From: a virus
Length of the DNA: 22,981 bases
Reading direction: 5' to 3' (one strand)
Virus record (IMG/VR): IMGVR_UViG_3300025127_000299
Coordinates: 1 to 22,981 of that record
The notes under the pieces were generated by a model. That model made no database searches. It saw only the letters and a list, made by a program, of their open reading frames with translations, and was not told the origin of the DNA. The position numbers were made by a program, and so were the translations under genes. Positions 1-6,972 of this stretch are shown piece by piece. Numbering within the stretch: position 1 is the first letter of the stretch; each line of letters begins with the position of its first letter.

Positions 1-15
1 AATTATTTATTATAA

Positions 16-429
16 TTATCTTGTTTCTTTGACACAATTTAATCCTTTTAATATTTGAGGAGACACTAGTTTATCTAATTTTATCAAATACATCCTACTA
101 GCGTTATGGTCTCCTCCACAAACACTAGGGAAAGCATTCTCTTTTATAAGTTTTTTTAAGTTATCTACTTTTATTAAAATAGAAAGACATAAAAAATCTC
201 CATCACACAAATTATGTAACCAGTAATCAGATTCTGTAGCCATTATACCAGAAGGTTTACCATAGCTTTCATATTCTATAGCTATGTTACCTGTACTCAT
301 CCACATACCTCTTTCACTTTTTACTTCTACTTTTGATTTAGTAAACATATCAGCTATTTTATCTTCAAATATCTGACCATATTCTAAGTCCAAATCAAAT
401 TTTTTTCTGTTTTCTTTAGTGGGTTTCAC
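16..429 (-). CDS. Possible PD-(D/E)XK-type nuclease-like phage protein
   Basis: A 137-aa protein of a type I associate with phage genomes; its function is not certain. The N-terminal half carries acidic residues in a helix (around residues 14-26), then a strand ending in Glu-Tyr-Glu (GNIAIEYE, about residues 47-54) and a Lys in GKPSGI. This spacing resembles the E...(D/E)xK core of PD-(D/E)XK nucleases but is not proof. It starts with GTG and overlaps the end of the DNA polymerase gene by 14 nt, so translation is probably coupled. T7-like phages keep a gp3 endonuclease beside primase and polymerase, so the position fits a DNA-junction or host-DNA nuclease. No close match to T7 gp3 is visible. 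The gene starts at position 429; the 15 bases beyond its stop hold nothing recognisable. Confidence 0.75.
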   Translation of the reverse strand: MKPTKENRKKFDLDLEYGQIFEDKIADMFTKSKVEVKSERGMWMSTGNIAIEYESYGKPSGIMATESDYWLHNLCDGDFLCLSILIKVDNLKKLIKENAFPSVCGGDHNASRMYLIKLDKLVSPQILKGLNCVKETR

Positions 430-2146
430 TCCAATTAACTCCTATTTTATACTCTCCATCTAAAGGACAACGAAGATTAAAGTAGTCTCCGGCTTCTACT
501 AAAGCTTGAACTGCCATTTCGCCTACTCTTCTAGCTTGACAGGCTCTAACTTCAATCTGCCATTCATCGTGAATGTTGGCAACAAACTTATAGTCCATAC
601 CAACAAGTTTTAATTTATCATTAAGTATACATAAAGCTTTCTTCATTACAATAGCACCTCCACCTTGAAGTAAACTATTAAGTGCAGCATGTTGATGTCT
701 TAATATTATTTTACGCCCATCTAATCCTTTGATGTAACCTCTTTTAGACGCATTTTGGACTCTCTCTCTAAGATGTTTAAATGATGGTTGACCAGCAAGA
801 AAACGCTGTTTAAGTTGTTTACCTGATTTTTTATCTCCATCAACGATTTTACCAATTTTTTCATCTCCTGCTCCGTATATAAGGGCATATATGAATGTCT
901 TAGCCTTATCTCTCGATTCAAGTCCAACAAGCTTTTGGTTAGTTCTGTGAATATCTCCACTGATAATTTCGTTTGTGTATCTTTCATCATCCATATAGTG
1001 AGCTAACATTCTTAATTCTAACCCACTTGCGTCTACTCCAACTAGTTTATAACCATCTTCTACTGTCCAGCAAGAACGACACTCTGTACCGAACTCACTT
1101 TTAACACTAGGAACTTGTGCTACATTAGGACCTCTATGTGCCATTCTACCTGTAATAGTTCCTGTGCATATAACAGACCCATGTATTCTATCATCATCTT
1201 CTACAGATTCCAACCAAGATTGAACCTGTGCGAGTCTCTTTTGATAAAGTAAAAAGTTAGCAATTAACTTTGCTTCATGTATATGAGTTATATCTTTTAA
1301 TGTTGTTTCATCTACAATAGGCTGATTTGTAGGAGTAAATTTAGTAGGCTTCCAACCAAAATCTTGTAAGTATTCTCCGATTTGTTTACGAGAACCTAAA
1401 TTAAAGTGTTGTAATGTTTTTCTCATAAAAGGTTCAAAGTTTTTATTCTTTAAACAAGTTGCATACTCTTCTGCTGTCAAGCCTCTTTTTGAAAGTGTGC
1501 CATCTTTTTTGATAAAAGGATTTACCATTTTATCTTCTACCCACCTAGGTTTAAATGTTTTATGAACTTCGTCTTCTGTTTGTTTAATTAGTTTATTTAA
1601 ATTACTAGCTAGAACAGTAGCTTTCTTAGTATCGAATTTAAATCCATTTTTTTGTTGTTGAACTAGTATTTTAGTGGTTTCGTGTTCTATTTCTAAACAT
1701 TGTTTAGTAAAACCTAAACCTTCTTTTTTCAAAAAATTAAATAATATCTTATTTAGTTTAGTGTCAGATATACAATACTGTAACATATCATCAGAATAAC
1801 AAGTAAAGTCAGGAGATTCTTTTTTGTGATAGTTTAATTTTATACCCCATCTTTCTAAACTATGTCCTCCCTCTCTAGTAGGATTAAATAATCTCGATAA
1901 AGTTAAAGTGTCATATATTTTTTTATTCTTAGATAAGTCTACACCTGTTAACTTTTTGATAACAGGTATATCAAAACCTAATATATTATGCCCTATCAAA
2001 GTCTCAGCTGAGTTTAGAAACTTCACTCCCTCGTCAATTAAGTCTGGACCAAAAGTAAATACTTTATTATCATCATTTATAGCTACGATACACCATATTT
2101 TAGTAGCTTTTAAATCATCTGTTTCTATGTCAAATACTAAATTCAT
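416..2146 (-). CDS. polA: T7-like family A DNA polymerase with 3'-5' exonuclease
   Basis: Replicative DNA polymerase, 576 aa. The N-terminal DnaQ-like proofreading domain shows DIET (D6, E8), a second acidic motif around D59 (LGFD) and YCISD (Y124, D128). The polymerase domain has motif A VDASGLELR (D372), the O-helix RDKAKTFIY (R412, K416, Y420) followed by YGAGDEKIG, and motif C with HDE (526-528). These match T7 gp5 closely. The protein is shorter than T7 gp5 (704 aa), and I see no room for the T7 thioredoxin-binding insert, so processivity probably comes from another source (inference). The residue equivalent to E. coli Pol I F762 is Tyr. The gene begins 3 nt after the primase-helicase stop, has no clear Shine-Dalgarno sequence, and probably depends on translation of that gene. 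Confidence 0.97.
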   Translation of the reverse strand: MNLVFDIETDDLKATKIWCIVAINDDNKVFTFGPDLIDEGVKFLNSAETLIGHNILGFDIPVIKKLTGVDLSKNKKIYDTLTLSRLFNPTREGGHSLERWGIKLNYHKKESPDFTCYSDDMLQYCISDTKLNKILFNFLKKEGLGFTKQCLEIEHETTKILVQQQKNGFKFDTKKATVLASNLNKLIKQTEDEVHKTFKPRWVEDKMVNPFIKKDGTLSKRGLTAEEYATCLKNKNFEPFMRKTLQHFNLGSRKQIGEYLQDFGWKPTKFTPTNQPIVDETTLKDITHIHEAKLIANFLLYQKRLAQVQSWLESVEDDDRIHGSVICTGTITGRMAHRGPNVAQVPSVKSEFGTECRSCWTVEDGYKLVGVDASGLELRMLAHYMDDERYTNEIISGDIHRTNQKLVGLESRDKAKTFIYALIYGAGDEKIGKIVDGDKKSGKQLKQRFLAGQPSFKHLRERVQNASKRGYIKGLDGRKIILRHQHAALNSLLQGGGAIVMKKALCILNDKLKLVGMDYKFVANIHDEWQIEVRACQARRVGEMAVQALVEAGDYFNLRCPLDGEYKIGVNWSETH

Positions 2147-2149
2147 AAT

Positions 2150-3814
2150 CTAAAAAGGTATGTCCTTCTCAAAGCTATCTAAAGAACTGAAGTCACTTTC
2201 ATCTATCTCTGTAAGTCTACCTGTATCTTTGTCATAAAGTAAAGAACAAGCCATACCAACATCTCCTGTATATCTAGACTTTAAAACTCTAAGTCTAGTT
2301 GTTCTGGATTCTACATCATCATCAGACTGTTGATTTCTTTCTAAAGCTATAACACAATCTGAAAGCTGTGCAATACTATTAGAACCTCTAAGATGGCTAA
2401 GATTAACTTGTACGCCATTTTCATGACCCTTATTACCATCTACTCTTCTCAGATGAGATACCAATATGATACCAGCTCCTGTTTCTTCAACCATACTTCT
2501 AAGTCTAGTCATAATATTATCAATACCTCTTCTTTCATCATTCTCTGATATAGCATTAACAAGCATGTGCAAGTGGTCCACAACTACCCATTTACAATCA
2601 CAACCTACAATGAGATATCTTAACTTAGAAAATATATCATCAATATCATTAGTCCCAAAGTGAGCATGTATAAAGACTTTATCTTTACTAAACATCTTGT
2701 TATACATTTGTTCTAAAGTATCTTTACTAAATGTATCTCTAATGTTATCTATGTAAATCCTCGCATTAGCTTCTATGGATAAGATACCATCTACTGTTCT
2801 TCTCCAATCCTCTTCCAAAGCAATGATACCTACATTATGCTCTGTCTTATTAACAATCCAATGCTCTAACTCTCTGGTGACACTAGACTTACCTAGCCCT
2901 GTTCCTCCAGTTATAGTTACTAGTTCTCCCTGCCTAAGACCAATAAGCTTTTTATTGAGTCCATCATAAGGATAAGGAACACTATCTTTCTTAGGTCTGT
3001 TAAAGAAATCTTTTTGCTTTTCAGAAACTCTGATAATACCAGAAGGAGTATATACTTCTGCGTCCCACCATGATTTTACAAACTCACTATGTTTGTTTTT
3101 AAGAAGCATATCATTAGCGTCTTTATAACCATTAGGTAAATTTACTATCTTACATTTTCTTGGTTTAAGAATAGAAGCTACTTTTTTAGCAGACTCCATA
3201 CCTTGTTTATCTTTATCAAAACAAAGTATTACATTATCAAAACTTTCAACATACTCTATGCTTTCTTTGATATCTTTAACAGCTGAAGCTGCTCCTCTTT
3301 TGATAGATACTACTGCCCACTTACTACCTAGTAGCTCGTAAGCTGCCATAGCGTCACATTCTCCTTCTGTTATAGTTAGATACTTACCACCACTTTTAAA
3401 TAAGTTTTGACCAAACAAACCGGTGTTCTGTATGGTCCCTTCAAAAGTAAACCTTTTATCCTTAACATATCTAGTCTTAATAGCTGATAGCTCATTATTG
3501 ATATAAAAAGGATATAAGTGCTGGGCTATAGTGCCATCAGTGTTATAAATTATTTTAACACCATAAGTCTTAGCAGTATCTAAAGATATACCCCTGTCAG
3601 TTAACTTAGCATACTTACCACCCTCTGTGTTAAGTGCTCTTTCAGGTTGTTTAAAACTTTGCATACTCTTATTATTAACTCGCATACTACTATACTTAGG
3701 AAAAAATTTATTGCAACTAAAACATTTAGCCGAACCATCTTCATTTATTGATAGTGCGTCACTACTACCACACTCTGAACATGGCAAATGAAATTTTACA
3801 AAATTACTACTCAT
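2150..3814 (-). CDS. T7 gp4-like bifunctional primase-helicase
   Basis: A 554-aa replicative primase-helicase. The N-terminal zinc ribbon has C12-x2-C15 and C31-x2-C34. The TOPRIM core follows, with the catalytic Glu in TITEGE (E150) and the FDKDKQG acidic pair (about 200-202). The RecA-like helicase domain has Walker A GGTGLGKS (303-310), a probable catalytic Glu in LEE (about 334), Walker B VVVD (D413), VSH (H454) and the arginine-finger segment SRYTGD (R514). LRGSNSIAQLSD and ALERNQQ match T7 gp4. The C-terminus is acidic and ends in Phe, as in T7 gp4, where this tail contacts the polymerase. It lies just after an intrinsic-terminator-like hairpin and lacks its own Shine-Dalgarno; a short leader ORF may deliver ribosomes to it. 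Polymerase follows 3 nt downstream. Confidence 0.97.
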   Translation of the reverse strand: MSSNFVKFHLPCSECGSSDALSINEDGSAKCFSCNKFFPKYSSMRVNNKSMQSFKQPERALNTEGGKYAKLTDRGISLDTAKTYGVKIIYNTDGTIAQHLYPFYINNELSAIKTRYVKDKRFTFEGTIQNTGLFGQNLFKSGGKYLTITEGECDAMAAYELLGSKWAVVSIKRGAASAVKDIKESIEYVESFDNVILCFDKDKQGMESAKKVASILKPRKCKIVNLPNGYKDANDMLLKNKHSEFVKSWWDAEVYTPSGIIRVSEKQKDFFNRPKKDSVPYPYDGLNKKLIGLRQGELVTITGGTGLGKSSVTRELEHWIVNKTEHNVGIIALEEDWRRTVDGILSIEANARIYIDNIRDTFSKDTLEQMYNKMFSKDKVFIHAHFGTNDIDDIFSKLRYLIVGCDCKWVVVDHLHMLVNAISENDERRGIDNIMTRLRSMVEETGAGIILVSHLRRVDGNKGHENGVQVNLSHLRGSNSIAQLSDCVIALERNQQSDDDVESRTTRLRVLKSRYTGDVGMACSLLYDKDTGRLTEIDESDFSSLDSFEKDIPF

Positions 3815-3842
3815 AATATTTAAATATAAAAAAGGGAGGCAT
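3807..3842 (-). CDS. Candidate 11-codon leader peptide of primase-helicase
   Basis: The minus strand reads a G-rich GGGGAGG Shine-Dalgarno (3853-3847), a 4-nt spacer and ATG at 3842, then MPPFFIFKYYE and a TAG stop. That stop lies 3 nt beyond the primase ATG (3814), so the two reading frames overlap. The SD is the 5' arm of a terminator hairpin, and the Phe codons are its U-tract. Primase has no SD of its own, so reinitiation after this leader is attractive. With so few codons a chance ORF is quite possible; no homology can be judged. Confidence 0.35.
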   Translation of the reverse strand: MPPFFIFKYYE

Positions 3843-3852
3843 TACACCTCCC
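3828..3852 (-). terminator. Intrinsic terminator or attenuator between the ssb unit and primase
   Basis: On the minus strand there is a six-pair stem GGGAGG/CCTCCC (3852-3847 with 3839-3834), a 7-nt loop and then six T residues (3833-3828). It follows the 81-aa gene downstream of ssb and precedes primase. It would make ssb the most abundant product, with replication genes made by read-through or attenuation. Confidence 0.85.
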
Positions 3853-3875
3853 CACGAAAATTAAAAAACGAAAAA

Positions 3876-4121
3876 TTACTTAGACGATTTTTTATCTTCT
3901 GAATTGTCTACCGAAGCATTCTCCTCAGAAGACGCAACCAATGCTTCATCAGTTAATAGAGGTCTAAGTTCCTCTTGTAACTTATCATTGGATTTTTGAA
4001 GACTAATTTGTGCCTGATTATTAAAAGCCATTTGACTTACATAAGCTCTAATTTGACTTCGATTAGTTTCATCAGAAACTTTTTCGGTATCGTAAGATTT
4101 ACCATCAAATGTAATAATCAT
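3876..4121 (-). CDS. Small protein of unknown function downstream of ssb
   Basis: An 81-aa protein that starts on the ssb stop codon (TAATG overlap), so it is translationally coupled to ssb. The N-terminus is a short beta segment, ITFDGKSYDTEKVSDE, followed by a helix rich in Gln and Lys with coiled-coil potential (about residues 22-55) and a very acidic, Ser-rich C-terminus. The opening (a 'DGK.Y....LSDE' style) resembles small phage proteins sometimes labelled DUF6447, which I could not verify. Being co-expressed with the single-strand binding protein from a strong promoter and closed by a terminator, it may accompany DNA replication, but that is inference from position only. Confidence 0.8.
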   Translation of the reverse strand: MIITFDGKSYDTEKVSDETNRSQIRAYVSQMAFNNQAQISLQKSNDKLQEELRPLLTDEALVASSEENASVDNSEDKKSSK

Positions 4122-4573
4122 TAAAACTCTTCTCCATCTGCAAATGGGTCTAATTCATCACCATCTCCAGCTTTAACAGATACTAAGTCCACAACTTGCA
4201 TAGCCTGAAAATCTAGTCCTTTAAATTGACCATACTTATTTTCAGTCTCCCATTCGTTGTATTGAACTCTAACTGTGGAACCATTTCCAACGATAGTATC
4301 TAATGGGTTCTTATCTTTATCAAAAAGCTTAGGAGCCGGTCTAACCATTCCATTAGTACCATTAACCTTTCTTTTGATAACGACAGCTCTACCGACACTA
4401 TCTTCTGTACCATCTTCATTCTTGATAGTCAGATTTTTAACACGAAAACCTCTAGAATTAAAATCATCAGCGACATCATCACTAACAACTAAGTCTACAG
4501 TATAAACAGGTTCAAAAGTGGTATTAGGTGTAGTAACACTAGCCCAATACGCTTTACCTTCTAAAATTGCCAT
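4121..4573 (-). CDS. ssb: Single-stranded DNA-binding protein (phage replication type)
   Basis: A 150-aa protein, beta-rich with regular hydrophobic/basic alternation (GKAYWASV, YTVDLVVSDD, VRVQYNEWETENKYGQFKGLDFQAMQV in separate strands), consistent with an OB-fold SSB of marine T7-like phages. The C-terminal 20 residues are strongly acidic and end in DPFADGEEF. An acidic tail with terminal Phe is the interaction hook of T7 gp2.5, and the primase-helicase here has one too. It would coat ssDNA at the fork and coordinate polymerase and helicase. It has the best expression signals in the minus block: a near-consensus promoter at 4609-4637, a TTGGAGGA Shine-Dalgarno 6 nt before the ATG and a terminator after the next gene. 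Family assignment rests on composition, tail and position. Confidence 0.85.
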   Translation of the reverse strand: MAILEGKAYWASVTTPNTTFEPVYTVDLVVSDDVADDFNSRGFRVKNLTIKNEDGTEDSVGRAVVIKRKVNGTNGMVRPAPKLFDKDKNPLDTIVGNGSTVRVQYNEWETENKYGQFKGLDFQAMQVVDLVSVKAGDGDELDPFADGEEF

Positions 4574-4608
4574 AAGTAATCCTCCAAGATTCTTAAATTA
4601 ACAACACA

Positions 4609-4637
4609 AATATATATTACGATTTTTAGCTTGTCAA
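4609..4637 (-). promoter_or_regulatory. Sigma-70-type promoter for ssb
   Basis: On the minus strand, TTGACA (4637-4632) is followed by a 17-nt spacer and TATATT (4614-4609), five of six matches. Predicted start near 4602 gives a leader of about 29 nt with a strong Shine-Dalgarno. The -35 overlaps the TGA stop of the upstream 41-aa gene. The -35 context GATTGACAA is shared with three other promoters in the window. Confidence 0.8.
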
Positions 4638-4759
4638 TCATTTTTATCATCTTGTAACAAATGAATATAAGATAAACAGAGCATACACAAAAGCGTAATC
4701 ACAAAAACAATACCTACTAAAGATATTGCTATCACTAAAAGAGTAATACCTACATCCAT
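4634..4759 (-). CDS. 41-aa single-span membrane micro-protein
   Basis: The 41-aa product begins MDVGITLLVIAISLVG and is an uninterrupted hydrophobic helix through about residue 33, then a charged tail QDDKND. It starts on the stop codon of the 87-aa gene (TAATG), with GAGG 7 nt upstream, and its stop codon sits inside the ssb -35 element. The size and one membrane span would suit a holin/antiholin accessory, an exclusion protein or a membrane-targeting peptide; nothing in the sequence distinguishes these. A longer overlapping frame (4647-4835) lacks comparable signals. Confidence 0.7.
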   Translation of the reverse strand: MDVGITLLVIAISLVGIVFVITLLCMLCLSYIHLLQDDKND

Positions 4760-5022
4760 TAGAGCACCTCTTCAAATGCTCTACAAGAATGTAGAAGAAT
4801 ACAATCATAGTTAAATCTTTTAACCGAATCTGCATTTAGTTCAGTACCTATAAGATGAGTAGGGTGAAGTTCCTCAACAGATACAACCCTTTGACTTTCT
4901 TTATATGTCTTACCTGTCGAAGGAAGGTGTTCAACAAGCTTTCTATAAACAAAACTTAATCTCACACCTGTATCTCTATTGTATAGACAATAAGCCATAG
5001 CTTTTTGGTCGTTACTAATCAT
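4759..5022 (-). CDS. Hypothetical protein, 87 aa
   Basis: Not recognised. Soluble, mixed alpha/beta composition. MAYCLYNRDTGVRLSFVYRKL suggests a short beta-hairpin then helix; the middle has VVSVEELHPTHLIGTEL, and the C-terminus has two Cys (CILLHSCRAFEEVL). It overlaps the upstream 70-aa gene by 8 nt and the downstream membrane micro-protein by 3 nt (TAATG), so it belongs to a coupled operon. No SD-independent evidence of function. It is probably an early or middle accessory protein. Confidence 0.7.
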   Translation of the reverse strand: MISNDQKAMAYCLYNRDTGVRLSFVYRKLVEHLPSTGKTYKESQRVVSVEELHPTHLIGTELNADSVKRFNYDCILLHSCRAFEEVL

Positions 5023-5227
5023 CTAACACCTCTACAATATCTGAAACATAAATGCTTCCAATCTCATCAAAAAGTCCTACATCAGAACCTTTGACATCTA
5101 CTAACAGGATATTTTTAAATCCTCTACCTCGCTTAATGCTTTCCATAGCAGTAGCTCTAGTAGGTATACCTAATTGATTAGTAATCAACTTAGTACCTTT
5201 ACGAATATTTTCAAAATTTCTTATCAT
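5015..5227 (-). CDS. Hypothetical protein, 70 aa, possible SH3-like barrel
   Basis: Not recognised. The sequence FENIRKGTKLITNQLG...ILLVDVKGSDVGLFDEIGSIYVSDIVEVLDD has short alternating strands with Gly turns and a final acidic stretch. This looks like a small beta-barrel of the SH3/KOW type, in which a turn residue set (KGT, GLFDEIGSIY) recurs. Such domains often bind nucleic acid or protein, but this is a guess from secondary structure. Overlaps both neighbours by a few nucleotides (4 nt and 8 nt), so it is translated as part of the same chain. Confidence 0.7.
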   Translation of the reverse strand: MIRNFENIRKGTKLITNQLGIPTRATAMESIKRGRGFKNILLVDVKGSDVGLFDEIGSIYVSDIVEVLDD

Positions 5228-5574
5228 AATCCCTCCAAGTAATTATCGTAATAAGTTTCAATCAATGCCCAATTAGCTCGGTATAAATCCCATGAATCAT
5301 AAATATGCTTATCATAGTTTAACCTCTGCTCATTGCACAGCTCTTGAGATAGTGGATTTTTACAACTCCCACCACACAGTTGTTTGTAAAAGTCATTTAA
5401 GAAATTTACAAAGTGATTACGAGCTTTATCATCTTTTACCAACTTGTGATAGAAGGGTGATATTCTCCAATCATATCTCCTCATGAAGTAAATATCCTTC
5501 TGAGGTGTTCCAGCTCTTTTTACTTTTGTTGTAGGTACAAACTTTGCACCCCAACCTTTTTTAGGTCTTGGCAT
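5224..5574 (-). CDS. Hypothetical protein, 116 aa
   Basis: The open frame extends to 5613, but I chose the ATG at 5574 because GGGGAGG lies 8 nt upstream, inside the end of the preceding gene. The product opens with a basic PRPKKGWGAKFV segment and continues as an aromatic-rich helical protein (YDWRISPFYHKL, FLNDFYKQLC, YDSWDLYRANWALIETYYDNYL). It has Cys residues in LCGGSCKNPLSQELC (three Cys), which could bind a metal, although a fourth ligand is not evident. No family recognised. The basic N-terminus hints at nucleic acid contact (inference). Confidence 0.7.
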   Translation of the reverse strand: MPRPKKGWGAKFVPTTKVKRAGTPQKDIYFMRRYDWRISPFYHKLVKDDKARNHFVNFLNDFYKQLCGGSCKNPLSQELCNEQRLNYDKHIYDSWDLYRANWALIETYYDNYLEGL

Positions 5575-5782
5575 TTTCTTTACCTCCCCATCTCCACTCT
5601 GATGGAGATACATCAGGATTTTTTAGACATCTCCAATCTCCATCATTATAGTCAACTTCTTCTGTATCACCACCACCTGAAGTATATATATCTTCTGCCT
5701 CTTTATAAGAATTAGCCCAGATATAAGTTTCTTCTGTAACTTCTACAGTTCTAGTAAATACATATTCTTTCTTCTTACTCAT
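5561..5782 (-). CDS. Hypothetical protein, 73 aa
   Basis: Not firmly recognised. The pattern YVFTRTVEVTEETYIWANSYKEAEDIYTSGG is a beta-strand/helix unit like the C-terminal fold of DpnD/PcfM-type small proteins (strand, a strand with A.SYKEAE, helix), then an acidic loop with EVDYNDGDW and Trp-rich end. ATG overlaps the stop of the upstream gene by 4 nt and its own end overlaps the next gene by 14 nt. Its last codons contain the SD for that next gene. Confidence 0.65.
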   Translation of the reverse strand: MSKKKEYVFTRTVEVTEETYIWANSYKEAEDIYTSGGGDTEEVDYNDGDWRCLKNPDVSPSEWRWGGKENAKT

Positions 5783-6222
5783 TTTTTCTCCTTACTCTTA
5801 AATGGTTTAAGATTTCTAACATAGTTTATCCTATCGACAACTTGCTCTAAACTCTGGTGACTTTGAACATCATAAGGTTCACCACCTTCAAATTCTGGCA
5901 CTGGGAGAAATTTCCCATCAGGACCACGAATAGCAGTCTCAGCAGTAAAGCTACATAAGAACAAACCATATTTCTCTCTTCTCAAATCAAGTTTAAATTG
6001 ATTAGAACAGTAGCTGTATTCTCCAAACTGCACAGAAATAGTCCAACCATTTTCAAAAGTTAGTTGAAACCCATTACCATAATTGCGACCATTCTTTTTA
6101 GAATGATTTATCATAAAGCCATACTCTTTATTTTTCTTTCGTTTAGCTAAACCCTCATAAGTATTAGCTTTACGATTGATAACAGAATCCCATACTGATT
6201 CTATTCCTTTTTCATTTTCCAT
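5779..6222 (-). CDS. Conserved-looking phage protein of unknown function, 147 aa
   Basis: The central part, FQLTFENGWTISVQFGEYSYC (in two strands), followed by 'AETAIRGPDGKFLPVPEF' and a short helix near the end, is a pattern I have seen in several marine phage hypothetical proteins, usually with no assigned function. The Ser-rich basic N-terminus (RKKNKEYGFMINHSKKNGRNYG) and beta-rich middle suggest a soluble protein. SD GAGG lies 9 nt upstream. It starts one base after the gp88-like gene ends, so the two are transcribed together. Confidence 0.7.
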   Translation of the reverse strand: MENEKGIESVWDSVINRKANTYEGLAKRKKNKEYGFMINHSKKNGRNYGNGFQLTFENGWTISVQFGEYSYCSNQFKLDLRREKYGLFLCSFTAETAIRGPDGKFLPVPEFEGGEPYDVQSHQSLEQVVDRINYVRNLKPFKSKEKK

Positions 6223-6223
6223 T

Positions 6224-6928
6224 TTATTTAACCTCCTTAAAATGAATTACAAATCCAGTAGTATCTTTTCGTGCTTTACCTTTAGCACGAAGTCCAACTA
6301 CAACATTTGTTCTGTCTAAAAATCGCAAGTCATGTTTATCACCATCTATAACTTGCACACCTTTAAATTCTTTGGGTAAGTCATGATTGAACACGACAGC
6401 TACATTCATACCCTTGTCTAGTGCAGTATCAAAGTATTCAGCATACTTAGGATTAAAAGCTGAATAGCTCCATGTTAAATTATAGTTTGGAATATCAGCT
6501 ATCTTTCTTGTAGGTATCTTAGTGTAGTCATAGAATTGAACACTAGGAAAGTGTTCAAACAAAGTTTGACCTAGATACTTTTTATACTCCCATTGTATGT
6601 CTGAAGTACCATTGAGCCGGACAGCAGGTTTCCTATCATGTCTAGCACAATGTCTAACAAACTTAGAAATATCTTGATACAGTTGCTCAATGAAACTAGG
6701 CTCATCATCTAAAAACCAATTAGTCTTTTTAAGACGACCTCTTTGCACAACATTCATACCACCTCGACCAGCAGTATTAAGGCAAGGTGCTTTACACCCA
6801 GCTATATCTTGGAATGGACATATTCTAGTATTGATTGGTGACATATACATTATCGCTGTAAGATACTCAGATATCTTATCAGACTTTGCAGTTTTAGTGT
6901 TTCTGCCAACATTTAATAATTTATACAT
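6224..6928 (-). CDS. Gp88-like phage protein of unknown function (Cys-rich N-terminal motif)
   Basis: A 234-aa protein. The N-terminal region (SDKISEYLTAIMYMSPINT, then CPF...GCKAPCLNTAGRGG around residues 38-56) is the signature I recognise from the 'gene product 88' / DUF7227-like family of phage proteins. It is followed by a helix with ARHDRKPAVRLNGTSDIQWE (VRLNGTSD). Three clustered Cys (CP..., GCKAPC) may form a metal or Fe-S site; the biochemical role is unknown. The C-terminal half has an alpha/beta layout (VQFYDYTK, MNVAVVFNHD, GVQVIDGDKHDLRF). SD GAGG 7 nt before ATG. It begins just downstream of a strong terminator, so it needs read-through or an unseen promoter. Confidence 0.85.
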   Translation of the reverse strand: MYKLLNVGRNTKTAKSDKISEYLTAIMYMSPINTRICPFQDIAGCKAPCLNTAGRGGMNVVQRGRLKKTNWFLDDEPSFIEQLYQDISKFVRHCARHDRKPAVRLNGTSDIQWEYKKYLGQTLFEHFPSVQFYDYTKIPTRKIADIPNYNLTWSYSAFNPKYAEYFDTALDKGMNVAVVFNHDLPKEFKGVQVIDGDKHDLRFLDRTNVVVGLRAKGKARKDTTGFVIHFKEVK

Positions 6929-6941
6929 TTTTATTCCTCAC

Positions 6942-6972
6942 AAAAAAAAAGCTCCTCATTTCTAAGGAGCTT
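6942..6972 (-). terminator. Strong intrinsic terminator ending the 6973-7453 noncoding region
   Basis: On the minus strand, AAGCTCCT (6972-6965) pairs with AGGAGCTT (6956-6949) around an 8-nt loop, and the stem runs directly into nine T (6950-6942). It separates the structured noncoding region from the gp88-like gene and gives the proposed RNA a defined 3' end. Confidence 0.9.

Noticed and set aside
4647-4835. A 62-aa minus-strand frame overlapping the 87-aa and 41-aa genes
   Set aside because: No good SD and it conflicts with two well-coupled genes.
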